From the NCBI GenBank assembly GCA_963169045.1, contig CAUJDF010000072.1, forward strand, positions 1 to 61,036: a DNA stretch of 61,036 nt. The letters run 5' to 3'. The notes under the pieces are model-generated. The model saw only the letters and a list, made by a program, of their open reading frames with translations. It did no database searches and was not told where the DNA came from. Position numbers and translations under genes: made by a program. The stretch is from Myxococcota bacterium. GTDB lineage: Bacteria > Myxococcota_A > Bradymonadia > UBA7976 > UBA1532. Each line of letters begins with the position of its first letter. The first letter of the stretch is position 1. This document shows positions 16,961-27,000 of the stretch, piece after piece.

Positions 16961-18885
16961 GCCAGACCCTGCTCGTGCTGGCCCTGGGCCCCGTCCAGGA
17001 CTTCATCGAACGCGCGCGTCGCATGCGGGACCTGTGGTTCGGCTCGCACATCCTGTCCGAGCTCTCGCGCGCCGCGGCGAAGCGACTCGCCGAGGAGCCG
17101 GGGTGGACGCTCGTCTTCCCCGCGCTCGACCTGGGCGACGTCGAGCTCGATCCGTGTCTCGGCATGCGTCGCGCGGATGGCAACCCGCCGCTCGGCATCG
17201 TCAACAAGGTGCTGGCGCTGGGTCCGGCCACCGACGACGCGGCGGTGGAGCTCCTCGCCGCCGCCGCTCGGGGGAAGGCGATCGACGTCTGGAAGGACTT
17301 CGCCCGGCAGGCGGCGGGGCGGGCGAAGGACCTGATCGCGCGCGACCTCCGGCCGGAGGAGACCCCCGAGGGCGTCATCGAGTCGCTCATCGAGGTCTAT
17401 GCGAGCTGGACGTCCGTCGTCGCGCCCGGCGATTTCGAGCGGGCGCGCCAGGACGCCGAGGAGGCCCTCGCCGCGCGCAAGCGACTGCGAGATTTCTCGC
17501 GCTGGCCGTGCGGCGGTCCGTATCCGAAGTCGAGCCTCGACGGGTGCCGCGAGAGCATCCTGGTCGACCGCGCCATGCGACCACGCGTCGAGAGGCCGCG
17601 GAAGAGCGCCGGCGACCTTCGCCTCGATGAGCGCGAGCACCTGGACGGCGTCGCCTTCGTGAAGCGGGCCGGCGGCGAGCCCGATCAGTTCGTGCCGGTG
17701 GCGCGTGTCGCCGTCGAGCCGTGGCTCGCGGCGGTGCAGCGGGCCGCGGTCGCCTCGCCCGCCGTCGGCCAGACGCTCGCCAACCTCGAGAAGGCGTGCC
17801 GCGAGCGCCGCGTCGCGCGGTGCAGCGCCGACGCCGCGGCGTGGCTCCGGGGCGGCTTCGTGTTCGACGGCGAGCTCTTCTTCGAGGGCCAGTGGCAGAA
17901 CATCGAGCTGTCCGGCGAAGGCGACGCGCCGACGGCGTTCTGCCGCCGGTTCGTCGGACCGCTCTTCACCCGGCACCGGTTCCCGGCGCCCTCTCCGTAT
18001 CTCGCGTGCCTGAGCGCGGACGGCGACTCGATGGGCGCGGCGCTCTCGACCCTCGGCTCGGCCGACGAGCACCGCGCCGTCTCGCGCGCGCTCGCGGAGT
18101 TCGCCCGCGGCGTCCGCGCGATCGTGGAGGGCCACGCCGGCGTGCAGATCTACGCCGGGGGCGACGACGTGCTCGCCTTCGTCCCTGTCGACAGCGCCGT
18201 GCAGTGCGCCGACGACCTGCGCCGCGCCTTCCACCGGACGCTCGCGACGGCGTTCCCCGGGCAGGACGCGGCGCCCACCCTCTCCGTCGGCCTCGCCATC
18301 GGCCACACGCTGACGCCGCTCGGTGAGCTCGTGGGCCGCGCCCGCGACGCGCTCCATCTGGCGAAGGACGGCGACGACCTGCCGCCCGGCGATCCGCGCC
18401 GCCGCAACGCGCTCGGGGTGATCAGCGACAAGCGAAGCGGGGGGGAGACCGCGTGGCGCTGCCAGTGGACGGCGCCCGATGACGGCAGCCGCCCGGTGCA
18501 GCAGCTGGAAGCGCTGCGCGATCTGATGCTCGACGGCCGGATGCCACGCCGGCTGCCCTATGAGCTCCGGGAGGTGCGGGAGCGGATGCACGGGCTCTCC
18601 GACGAGGACCGAGTGCTGGGGCCGGCCTTCCGGCACGAGGTGGAGCGGGTGATCGCGCGCAAGCGTCCCGATGCGTCCATGCCGAAGGGCGCGCCGAAGC
18701 CGGACGCCAAAGCGTTCGGCCTCGAGCTCCCGGCGCCGAACGACTCGGGCGCAGGCAAGGTGCGCGACGCCCTGGACGAGTGGGTGAGGCGGGCCGAGGT
18801 GGCGATGATCCTGGCCGACGCTCGGCGGAACATCCGCGCCGTGGCGCGGGCCCTTCAGCGCAGTGCGGCGGAGGCGGTTCAGTGA
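16957..18885 (+). CDS. cas10: Cas10/Cmr2, large subunit with cyclase palm, no HD domain
   Basis: A 642-residue Cmr2. It begins directly with the first palm domain ('LGPVQDFIERARRMRDLWFG'), so the N-terminal HD nuclease domain found in many Cas10 proteins is absent. The first palm's Asp pair is in 'SADGDSMG' near 354, and the second palm has an intact GGDD at 401-404 ('YAGGDDVLAFVP'). Target RNA binding should therefore switch on cyclic oligoadenylate synthesis but not HD-dependent DNA cutting. A C-terminal helical D4-like domain follows. GTG start overlaps cmr1 by four bases and the stop overlaps cmr3. The two CARF proteins and Csx3 in this locus are the expected readers of its product. Confidence 0.93.
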   Translation: MSQTLLVLALGPVQDFIERARRMRDLWFGSHILSELSRAAAKRLAEEPGWTLVFPALDLGDVELDPCLGMRRADGNPPLGIVNKVLALGPATDDAAVELLAAAARGKAIDVWKDFARQAAGRAKDLIARDLRPEETPEGVIESLIEVYASWTSVVAPGDFERARQDAEEALAARKRLRDFSRWPCGGPYPKSSLDGCRESILVDRAMRPRVERPRKSAGDLRLDEREHLDGVAFVKRAGGEPDQFVPVARVAVEPWLAAVQRAAVASPAVGQTLANLEKACRERRVARCSADAAAWLRGGFVFDGELFFEGQWQNIELSGEGDAPTAFCRRFVGPLFTRHRFPAPSPYLACLSADGDSMGAALSTLGSADEHRAVSRALAEFARGVRAIVEGHAGVQIYAGGDDVLAFVPVDSAVQCADDLRRAFHRTLATAFPGQDAAPTLSVGLAIGHTLTPLGELVGRARDALHLAKDGDDLPPGDPRRRNALGVISDKRSGGETAWRCQWTAPDDGSRPVQQLEALRDLMLDGRMPRRLPYELREVRERMHGLSDEDRVLGPAFRHEVERVIARKRPDASMPKGAPKPDAKAFGLELPAPNDSGAGKVRDALDEWVRRAEVAMILADARRNIRAVARALQRSAAEAVQ

Positions 18886-20135
18886 AGCGCTCGATCGTGT
18901 TGTGCCCGCGCGACGGGCTGAGCCTGAAGGACGCCCGCAGCATGTTCGTCGCCGGCGGGATGCCCTCCCGAGGCCTGTCGTGGCTCACCCCGACGACGAC
19001 GGCGGGCGCCGCGCGGGCGGTGGCGGGGCGCGCCCTCGGCTACGAGACGACCTACGGCGCGGACGTGGAGCGGTGGCGTCGGCTCGCCACCGACGTCGAC
19101 GTGCGCGGTCCGCTGGCGGTCGTGCGCGCCCTCGACGACGCCGCGCGCTGGCAGCCGCTCTGGCCGGCGCCCCGCGACGCGGTGCGCAAGCCCGCGGTGG
19201 ACGCGCGCGGCCGGCCGTGCGGACGGCTCGAGTGGCTCGAGCCGCGCCCGCGCGAGGACCTGCGCGCTCGTGTCTGCGCCGTCGGCGCGACGGACGGCGT
19301 CGAGCGGGACGCCCTCGAGTCGATGTTGCTCCCGCGGCTCGACGAGCGGGAGAAGCCCCTCCCGGCGCTCCCCTGGTGGTCGCACGACGAGCTCGTGGCC
19401 TGGCTGCGCGATCCCCGGCCACGCAATGAGTCCGCCGCCGGCGCCGTCCCGGTGATGCGTCCGGACGTGCACGTCGCCATCGACGCGGAGAAGGACGCGG
19501 CCGCGGACCAACATCTGTTCTCGCTGCCGACGCTCGAGACGCTCGTCATGAAGCGCCATGGCGCGTCGGCGTTCGAGGTCGGCGTCGCCCTGACGGTGGA
19601 GACGAGGGACCTCGCCGGGGACCTCGAGCTGGCGGGTCTTCCGTGGCGGGTCGGCGGCGAAGGGCGGTTCGCGTGGAGCGAGACGCTGCCCGACGAGGTG
19701 CTGGCCGCCCCACAGAGCCTGCTGCGCGCCTGGACGGACACGCGGTTCCTGCGTCTGTGCCTCGTGACGCCGGCGCGCTTCGACGCGGGGTGGCGCCCCG
19801 ACTGGCTCACCCCGGTCAAGGGCGCCGACGGCGCGCGTTTCGAAGGCGAGATGCCGGGGACGAAGAAGCGTGTCGCCCTCCGCGCGGCGTTCGTGGACCG
19901 CCCGCAGTGGATGAGCGGCTGGAACCTCGCCCTGCGCGAGCCCAAGCCCTCCCACGTCGCGGTGTCGGCAGGGGCCGTCTATTACTTCGAGGCGCTCGAC
20001 GGCGCGGCCTTCGCCGCCGGCGACGTCGAAGCGCTCTGGCTCGCGAGCATCCAGACCCGGGGGACGGTCGAGGCACGCGACGGGTTCGGTCTCGTCGTGC
20101 CGGGCGCCTGGCCCTCTCGCTCTTCCAATCGCTGA
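18882..20135 (+). CDS. cmr3: Cmr3 (Cas5-type subunit)
   Basis: A 417-residue Cmr3. Family-like features include the N-terminal strand 'IVLCPRDGLSLKDARSMF', the early 'SRGLSWLTPTTTAGAARA' region and the central 'DVHVAIDAEKDAAADQHLF'. The C-terminal stretch around 'ALWLASIQTRGTVEARDGFG' contains the glycine-rich closing loop. Cmr3 binds the 5' handle of the crRNA and holds Cas10 on the filament base. GTG start at 18882 overlaps the cas10 stop by four bases. A 19-base gap then separates it from cmr4, the widest gap between cmr genes in the operon. Confidence 0.88.
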   Translation: MKRSIVLCPRDGLSLKDARSMFVAGGMPSRGLSWLTPTTTAGAARAVAGRALGYETTYGADVERWRRLATDVDVRGPLAVVRALDDAARWQPLWPAPRDAVRKPAVDARGRPCGRLEWLEPRPREDLRARVCAVGATDGVERDALESMLLPRLDEREKPLPALPWWSHDELVAWLRDPRPRNESAAGAVPVMRPDVHVAIDAEKDAAADQHLFSLPTLETLVMKRHGASAFEVGVALTVETRDLAGDLELAGLPWRVGGEGRFAWSETLPDEVLAAPQSLLRAWTDTRFLRLCLVTPARFDAGWRPDWLTPVKGADGARFEGEMPGTKKRVALRAAFVDRPQWMSGWNLALREPKPSHVAVSAGAVYYFEALDGAAFAAGDVEALWLASIQTRGTVEARDGFGLVVPGAWPSRSSNR

Positions 20136-20154
20136 CCCGACACGGAGACCAACC

Positions 20155-21018
20155 ATGCAACGTGCCTACATCGTCCATGCCTTGTCGCCCCTCCACGCCG
20201 GCACCGGGCAGGCACAGGGCGCGATCGACCTGCCGATCGCCCGCCTCCGTGGGACGGGCATCCCGTACCTGCCGGGCAGCTCGGTAAAGGGCGTCCTGCG
20301 CGACGCGTCCAGGCCCCGGTCCGCATCCGAAGACGACGGCGCCGTTCACGCGGCGTTCGGTCCCGACGTCCCCGATGAAGAGAAGCGCTTCGCGGGCGCG
20401 CTGACGTTCGGCGACGCCCGCCTGCTCGCGCTGCCCATCCGCAGCTTCAAGGGGACGTTCGCCTGGGTGACGTCGCCGCTCCTCCTGCGGCTGGCGCGGC
20501 GCGATCTCGCCTGGACGCTCGACGTCCCGCGGCTGACCGCGTCGACGAGCACGCTGCTGACCAGCTCGACGGTGCTCGAGGCCAACGGCCACATCTTCCT
20601 CGAGGAGATGGAGTGCAAGAAGCACCCGGCCCCCGGCGACCTGGTCGATCGATGGGCCGCGAAGATCGCCGCGGCGGCGTTCGCTGGCGACGAGGAACTG
20701 TTCACCGAGCGGTTCGCCATCGTCGACGACGAGACGATGTCTCATCTGTGGGTGTGTTGCACCCAGGTTGACGCCCGCGTGCGCATCGACCGGGAGCGGG
20801 GCGTCGTCCAGGACGGGGCGCTCTGGTACGAGGAGAGCCTGCCCGCGGAGACGCTGCTCGTCGGCGTGGCCGTCGCCGCGGAGAAGCGCCAGGGGCACGA
20901 GGGCGCGGCGCTGCTCGATCGCTTCGTCGGGAAGCACCGCGACGACCTTCAGTTCGGCGGCAAGGCCACCGTCGGCCGTGGACGGGCGCGATTCCTGCCC
21001 GTCGTGGAGGCGCAGTGA
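20155..21018 (+). CDS. cmr4: Cmr4 (Cas7 backbone, target-RNA nuclease)
   Basis: A 287-residue Cmr4. The N-terminus shows the full signature: 'LSPLHAGTGQAQGAIDLPI' followed by 'TGIPYLPGSSVKGVLRD'. The Asp in 'AIDLPI' (Asp25) corresponds to the catalytic Asp that cuts bound target RNA at 6-nt intervals, so slicing should be intact. Later motifs include 'FGDARLLALPIRS' and the glycine-rich 'FGGKATVGRGR' near the C-terminus. Several copies stack to form the filament backbone. Its stop overlaps the cmr5 start (TGATG). Confidence 0.95.
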   Translation: MQRAYIVHALSPLHAGTGQAQGAIDLPIARLRGTGIPYLPGSSVKGVLRDASRPRSASEDDGAVHAAFGPDVPDEEKRFAGALTFGDARLLALPIRSFKGTFAWVTSPLLLRLARRDLAWTLDVPRLTASTSTLLTSSTVLEANGHIFLEEMECKKHPAPGDLVDRWAAKIAAAAFAGDEELFTERFAIVDDETMSHLWVCCTQVDARVRIDRERGVVQDGALWYEESLPAETLLVGVAVAAEKRQGHEGAALLDRFVGKHRDDLQFGGKATVGRGRARFLPVVEAQ

Positions 21019-21389
21019 TGAGGACGCTCGACCAGCGGCGCATGACGGTCGCGCACAACGCATTCCTTCCACTCTCGGCCGCCGACCGCAAGCTGTGGGA
21101 GGGCCTCGTGAACGGCCTCGGCGCCGAGGTGCAGCGCTGCGGCCTGCTGCAGGCGCTCGCCTTCCTGCACCGCCGGTCGTCGGAGCGCGAGAGGGAGCTC
21201 GTCGGCACCTTGTGCACCCTCATCGCCCAGCACCTGAAGCAGATGCGCCACCTGACGGACGAGCAGAGCCGCGGGCCGCTGCTGACGACCGTGCGCGACC
21301 TGCCGGTGGACGCCTACATGCGCGTGACGCGCGAGGTAATCGAGCTGTCGGTCTGGTTGAAGCGATCCGCGCAGATCGGAGTCGGCTGA
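21018..21389 (+). CDS. cmr5: Cmr5 (small subunit, Cas11)
   Basis: A 123-residue all-helical protein of the size and position expected for Cmr5. The start 'MRTLDQRRMTVAHNAF' is typical of the family, which begins with a helix containing Q-R-x-A. Several copies line the inner side of the Cmr filament and guide target RNA. ATG 21018 overlaps the cmr4 stop; a GTG at 21015 in frame is a less likely start. Its stop overlaps the ATG of cmr6. Confidence 0.88.
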   Translation: MRTLDQRRMTVAHNAFLPLSAADRKLWEGLVNGLGAEVQRCGLLQALAFLHRRSSERERELVGTLCTLIAQHLKQMRHLTDEQSRGPLLTTVRDLPVDAYMRVTREVIELSVWLKRSAQIGVG

Positions 21390-22573
21390 TGCGTCAGGCA
21401 CTCGTGAAGCTGGGCGCCGTGTTCGCGAAGGCGGAGTCCGCCCACGCCGGGCTCCTTCACGAGCGCTATGCGCCGCTCGAGTACGCGGATGTCAAGGACG
21501 TCGGCAAGGTGCCGACGGACGTGCGCGAGGCCTATCTGAAGCGCGTCGCCTCGATCCGCGTGCCGGCCGTGTATCGGGCGGCGTACCGGCGCTGGATGGG
21601 CGCGGCGCTCGCGGAAGGCGCGGCGTTCGCCTACGTCGAGGCGCACACCCGCCTCCTGCTGGGACATGGCAACCCCGCCCCTGGCGAGGTCGGGCTCACG
21701 CTGCATCCCGTCTATGGCGTGCCTTGCCTGCCAGGCAGCGCCCTGAAGGGACTGCTGAACCATTACATGGCGAGCTGGGCCGCCCCCACGGACGACGGGT
21801 GGCGCGGCGTGGCCTACGACGGCGGCGGGCGGCCGGTCGGCGAGCCGGGGCCGTACCACGGGCACGTCTTCGGGGCGCCCGAGCTCTCCGTCGAGGGGGC
21901 TGAGGTCGGCCGGCGCGGCAGCCTCGTCTTCGAGGATGCCTGGCTCGTGCCCGACTCGGTCGGCGACGCGCCGCTGGCGCTGGACGTGGTGACGCCCCAT
22001 CAGGGCGACTACTACCGGAAGCTCGGCGACGGCGCGTTTCCCGATGACTGGACCGACCCGGTGCCGGTGACGTTCCTCACGGTGCCGCCCGGCGCGCGGT
22101 TCCTGCTGGTGGTCTCGCCCGCGCCGGGCGACGAGCGGTCGGCGGGCATCGTCCTCGCGCACCTCTGCGATGCGCTGGCGACGTGGGGCATCGGCGCGAA
22201 GACCCGCGCCGGTTACGGGCGGCTCGGGCGAATCGCGCCGCCCGCCGAAGCCGTCGAGCCGGTCGCGGAGGCGCAGGCGCCGCGTCCGGCGCCGGCGCCC
22301 CGACCGGCGCCGCCGGCGCGTCCAGCCTCGGCGGCGCTCGACGCGATCGAGGCGGCGGTGAAGGAGGTGACCGACCCGGCCGAGAAGGAGAGCGCCCCGC
22401 CGATCGCCGCGCGGTTCGCGGAGCGCTTCGCCACGGACGCGCTGCTCGAGGCCCTGACGCCGTCCGAGTACCCGCACGCCTACGCGACGCTGCACGCGCT
22501 CAAGCGGCACAGCGGCCTGATGAAGCGGTGCGGCCCGCGCATCCTGGCCATGCTCGAGAAGGTGAAGTCATGA
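21389..22573 (+). CDS. cmr6: Cmr6 (Cas7-type subunit) with helical C-terminal extension
   Basis: A 394-residue Cmr6. The RAMP core spans about 1-285: 'TRLLLGHGNPAPGEVGLTL', 'GVPCLPGSALKGLLNHY', 'GSLVFEDAWLVPD', 'VTPHQGDYY' and the C-terminal glycine loop 'GIGAKTRAGYGRL', all diagnostic. Cmr6 sits near the 3' end of the crRNA next to Cmr1. A Pro/Ala-rich linker then leads to an extra helical domain of about 85 residues, longer than usual for Cmr6. ATG 21389 overlaps the cmr5 stop, and its stop overlaps the start of the CARF-HEPN gene, placing the effector RNase under the same transcript. Confidence 0.93.
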   Translation: MRQALVKLGAVFAKAESAHAGLLHERYAPLEYADVKDVGKVPTDVREAYLKRVASIRVPAVYRAAYRRWMGAALAEGAAFAYVEAHTRLLLGHGNPAPGEVGLTLHPVYGVPCLPGSALKGLLNHYMASWAAPTDDGWRGVAYDGGGRPVGEPGPYHGHVFGAPELSVEGAEVGRRGSLVFEDAWLVPDSVGDAPLALDVVTPHQGDYYRKLGDGAFPDDWTDPVPVTFLTVPPGARFLLVVSPAPGDERSAGIVLAHLCDALATWGIGAKTRAGYGRLGRIAPPAEAVEPVAEAQAPRPAPAPRPAPPARPASAALDAIEAAVKEVTDPAEKESAPPIAARFAERFATDALLEALTPSEYPHAYATLHALKRHSGLMKRCGPRILAMLEKVKS

Positions 22574-24060
22574 AGAGCCGCATCGTGGTCTTCCTCGGCC
22601 TCGCCGAGAACACCGATCCCGCGCGGTATGCGCTGGAGGGCGGCGAGGCAGCGTCGCTGGCCAGTGAGACAACCCGGTTGCCGTGGAACGTCTGGTTCGA
22701 CTGCATTCGCGCCGACGGCGGAAAGCCCGAAGAGGCGACGATCGTCGTCGTCGGCAGCGCGAAGACAGAAGAGACCTGGCTCGAGAGCGGATTCCTCGAC
22801 GACGACCTCCACAAGATCGGCATGCCGTACGACCGTCGACACATCGCGTTCCTTCCCTACGACTGGGGAACGCTCCTCGAAGCGCACGGCGTGGGCGGCT
22901 TCTGGGCGTTCTTCGATGCGCTCCGAAAGGTGCTGGCCGGAGAGCCCCTGAGCGGGGTCGAGTCGTTGCGGTGGCTGCGCGGCGCCGACGCCGACGAGCG
23001 CGTCGGGCACGTCGTGGTCGACATCACCCACGGTTTCCGGTCGATCCCGTTCCTCGGCGGCGCGGTGCTCGAGTTCGTGCAGACGGCGGCACGCCGGGAC
23101 GCGGAGCAGACGGCGGAACGCCGGGACGAGGCGCATCCGGCGCCGCGCCACCGCGTGTTCTACGCGGCCGCTGAGGCGGGGAAGGAGGGCAACCGCGGCG
23201 ACGTGCCCGTCTGGGAGCTGACGCCGTTCCTCGAGGCGGTCGAGCTGAGCCGCGCGCTCGATGCGTTCATGCGTCACGGGCGCGCCGACGACCTCGCCGA
23301 GTTCCTGGCCCGGTCGGCCGAACCGGCGTGCCAGCGTCTCGCCGAGCCGATGCGCGCGTTCGCCGACGACCTGCTCTTCACGCGCCTGCCCAACCTGCTC
23401 GAGGTCAGCGGGCCGGCCTTGCAGCGCGCGCTCGCCGCGGACCTTCCGTCGCTCGTCGCCGCCTTCCGCTCCGTCGGACCCGACCTGCAGCGCTTCGGAA
23501 GCGCCATCGAACGCCTCGTCCCCGGTGGGCAGCCGCTCGCGCCGGTGGACCGACGAGGCATCGCTGCGGCGGCCGAGCTCGCGAAGCGGCTGTGGGAGAC
23601 CGGTCACTACCTGGCGTTGCACTGTCTCATCCGCGAGTCGCTCGTGACGGCGTTCACGGTGCTTGCCGTCGAGCCAGGCGTGCCCATCGCGCAGCCGGGC
23701 GGGAAGAAGGCGTTCAAGATCCAGCGCGACACGGCGGAGGGTTACTCGCGCGACATCGCGGTATCTGGCGCCGAGGGGGGCCCGCGCGACATCGTGGCGC
23801 CCGACGCTGACGGCTTCGAAAGGCAGCGGTCCGCAGCCGAAGCGTTCTCGCAGGGGAAGCGTCCTGCGGGATTCCGAGAGCCAGACGCGGAGCTCAAGCT
23901 GCTCGTGAAGGCGACGAACGAGATCGCGCAGACGCGCAACGATCTCGCCCACTGGTCGATGCGCGCGAATCCTCTGACGACCGAGCAGCTCCGCGACCGT
24001 TTGGCGGCCGACCTCGATTACTTCCTGAAGTACGCGACGGCGCTCTCGGCCGAGAACTGA
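22570..24060 (+). CDS. CARF-HEPN ribonuclease, DxTHG (Csx1/Csx2-like) family
   Basis: A 496-residue effector. It opens with 'MKSRIVVFLGLAENTDPARY', a CARF first strand. The hallmark 'VVVDITHGFRSIPF' (Asp151-Ile-Thr-His-Gly) is the DxTHG ligand-binding motif. The C-terminal HEPN domain has the RNase motif Arg456-Asn ... His461 ('TRNDLAHW', Rx4H). It should be a cyclic-oligoadenylate-activated non-specific RNase of the Csx1 group. ATG 22570 overlaps the cmr6 stop by four bases, making it the last gene of the operon; a convergent gene begins 25 bases beyond its end. Between the halves is a long helical linker. Confidence 0.9.
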   Translation: MKSRIVVFLGLAENTDPARYALEGGEAASLASETTRLPWNVWFDCIRADGGKPEEATIVVVGSAKTEETWLESGFLDDDLHKIGMPYDRRHIAFLPYDWGTLLEAHGVGGFWAFFDALRKVLAGEPLSGVESLRWLRGADADERVGHVVVDITHGFRSIPFLGGAVLEFVQTAARRDAEQTAERRDEAHPAPRHRVFYAAAEAGKEGNRGDVPVWELTPFLEAVELSRALDAFMRHGRADDLAEFLARSAEPACQRLAEPMRAFADDLLFTRLPNLLEVSGPALQRALAADLPSLVAAFRSVGPDLQRFGSAIERLVPGGQPLAPVDRRGIAAAAELAKRLWETGHYLALHCLIRESLVTAFTVLAVEPGVPIAQPGGKKAFKIQRDTAEGYSRDIAVSGAEGGPRDIVAPDADGFERQRSAAEAFSQGKRPAGFREPDAELKLLVKATNEIAQTRNDLAHWSMRANPLTTEQLRDRLAADLDYFLKYATALSAEN

Positions 24061-24085
24061 GTCCGGGCACAAGAGACAGTCGCCG

Positions 24086-27000
24086 CTACTCGACGTCCGG
24101 GTCGGCCGCGAACGCATCGAGCCACGCCCGCGCGCCCGCCGCCATCTCCTCGAGGCGCGCCGCGTCCCACCCGCCGCCCGGCACCGGGAGGTCCAGCCCG
24201 GTCCGCGCCTCGTGCGCGTCGAGGAACGTCGCGAGCGCGCACAGCTTCCGCACCCGCCGCTCCGCGTCCCGCGCGGGCGTCGCGAGCCACGCCGCGGCGA
24301 GGCGGCCGAGCGGCTGGCGGCCGCCGGTGCGCCACACGGCGCGTCGGTCGAGCGCCTCCACGGCCGCCGCATCGTCGCCGCGGGCGAACGCCGCGTCGGC
24401 CTCGAAGAGGGCGCGGCCGGTGTGGTCGGCACGCGTGACCGGCGCGTCGTCGCGTCCGAGGGCCACCCGCGCGAACCGGCGGAGCTCGTCGAGCGCGCAC
24501 GGGCCCTCGGCGGGCGCGCTCTCCCACGCCGCGACGGCGCCCGTGAAGTCGCCGGCACGCATGCGCGCCAGGCCGCGCAGATGGGCGACATGGCGCGCGA
24601 GCGGATCGCCGGGCGGATGGGGATCGGTGCGGAGCGCCGCGGCGGGACCCCAGTCGTTGCGGTGGGTGGCCGCATCGTCGGCGTCGAGCACGCACAGGAG
24701 AGGGTCGCCCGGGCGCTGGCGCGCGGCCTCGATCAGGAGCCGGTCGGCGAGGCTCGGATCGACGAACGCGACGCCGCGGAAGAGGGCGACGGCGTCGGTC
24801 TCGGAGCGCCGCAGCTCGGCGAACGCCCAGGCCTCGCGGTGCATCTCGGGCTGCTGTCGGCATGCGACCTGGTACCGGCGCCAGGCGGCGTCGGCCTCGG
24901 CGAACGGGACGCTGCACTCGAAGAAGGCCGGGTTCGGCTCGGCGTCGCGCGGCGGGTCGTCCGCGGCATCGAAGAGGGGCGCGTCGGGGCCGAGCGCCAC
25001 CGCCCGCACGTGCTCGTCACCCGGCAGGAGCGCCACGACGGTCCGGCCCTCCGCGTCCGTCAGGAGGACGGTCGGCGTGGGCGCCGGGACGGTCCAGCGC
25101 AGCTCGGGACTGCCGGGGCCGATCGCGATCGCGGAGAGCCGGTCCGTGTCCTCGCCGTCACGGACGGCGAACGTCAGCGCTGCCTCGCCGCCGGTGGCCA
25201 TCGCGGTCACCTCGCCGGTCTGCAGGCGCTCCGGCTCCGCGCCGGCCACCCGGATCGTGGGCCAGGTGTCGGTGCGGGCGCCGGCGGCGTCGAACGCGAG
25301 GAGCGGCTGGTGCTCCGTCTCGCTGTCGTGGTTGGGGCACGCGATCCAGCCGTCGCCGCCGGGCCGGGCGGTCATCGCGTCGATGTAGGCGTCCGGCGGC
25401 AGCTCCATCTGGCCGGCGCGCCGTCCGTTCGCTTCGCAAAGGTGCGGCGCGCGCAATCCGGTGCGCAACACGACGCGGCTGTCGTCGCCTGCGAGGACGA
25501 CGTCGAACCAACGGCCGTCGTCATACCGGCGGACGACCTGGCGGCGGACGACGTCGAAGACCACGACGCGTCCGTCCTTGAGCCGCCGCCTCGAGAACGC
25601 GAACCACCCGAAGGCGCCGCCCGGCAGGAGCCGCGAGCTCTCGAGCATCTCTTCCTTCGTCCGGCCAGGGTCGCACGGCGTCAGCCACTCGATGCGATCG
25701 CCGGCCGGGGTGAGCCGCACGAGGTGCCGGTCGTCGATGAGGCATCGGATGCCATCCGCCTCGACCAGCAGGTCCGGCGCACGGAGGGGCAGCGCGTCGC
25801 GGAAGGCGACCACCCGGCGCGCGCTCGTGGCCCCGACGTCGAGAAAGCGAAGGACGAGCCAGCGCTCGCGTGCCTCGAAGAGGACCGCGGTGCGGCCGTC
25901 CGGTGTGAGCCAGCCCGGGGCCTCGCCGCGGCCGCTCCAGACAGCGACCCCGCGCACGTCGAAGTCGCCGTCGGCGGCGAAGAAGCCCCACTGCCGGTGC
26001 AACGCAGCGTCGGCGGCTCGCGCGCGCGCCGCCCACGTCTCCCCGGAACGTCGCGCGCACAGCGCCCGCGCCTCGGCGTATTGGCCGGCGGCGAGGAGCG
26101 CTGTGCGCTGGGCCTCGGCCCGCGCCTCGTCGAGACGCGCCTCGAGGGCGGCCGCCTCCGCCGGCGCCGCCGCGCGCGCCGTCAGCAATGCCGCGCCCGC
26201 CGCGTCGAAGTCGCCCGCCTGAAGCGCCGACTCGGCCTGGGCGAGCGCCGCCCTGGCGGCCGTCCGCGATCGCGCCCGCGTGAGGCGCTCGAGCTCCGCC
26301 CCGAACGCCCGCGCCGCCGACAGCGCGGCGAGCACCCGCTCGTGCGGACGCAGGAGCGCGGCGGCCTCGTCGAGCGCGCCCGCGGCGAGCGCCGCCTCCG
26401 CCGCTTCGAGCGCGAGTACCCCGCGGACGGCGGAGCGGGCCGCGGCGGGGGACTGCGGCGCCAGCGCGGCGAGGCGCGCGAGGGCCGGCATCTCGGCGTG
26501 GTCGTGGCCTCCGTCCAGCGGCGCAGCGCGGTCGGCAGCAGCGGGCGGAGCGGCGCGGAGGCCGGCCTCGCGGTCGGCGCCAGCGGGCGGAGCGGCGCGG
26601 AGGCCGGCTTCGCGGTCGGCAGCAGCGGGCGGAGCGGCGTGGAGGCCGGCCTCGCGGTCGGCAGCAGCGGGCGGAGCGGCGTCGTGCGGGCTCAGCGCGA
26701 CTTCTCCGCCGCCTGGCACGGGTGGACGACCGCCGCGCACCGCGTCGCGCAGGTGTGGCTCGAGCGCGAGCCATTCGAGCAGCGCCGTCTCGGTCGGTCC
26801 CTGGCGCAGCGCGCGGAGAGCGGATTCGACGCGCGCCGCATCTCTCTCCTTCCGCGCCGCCGCCTCCGCGTGCGACGGCAGGTCGCCGACGTCGGCGCCG
26901 AGCGCCTCGGCCTTGCGGAGGAGGCGCAGCGCTGCTTCGCCGCGCCCGGACGCCAGCGCCTCCGCGGCGCGCGACAGCGTGGACGTGCGCTCCGCTTCCT

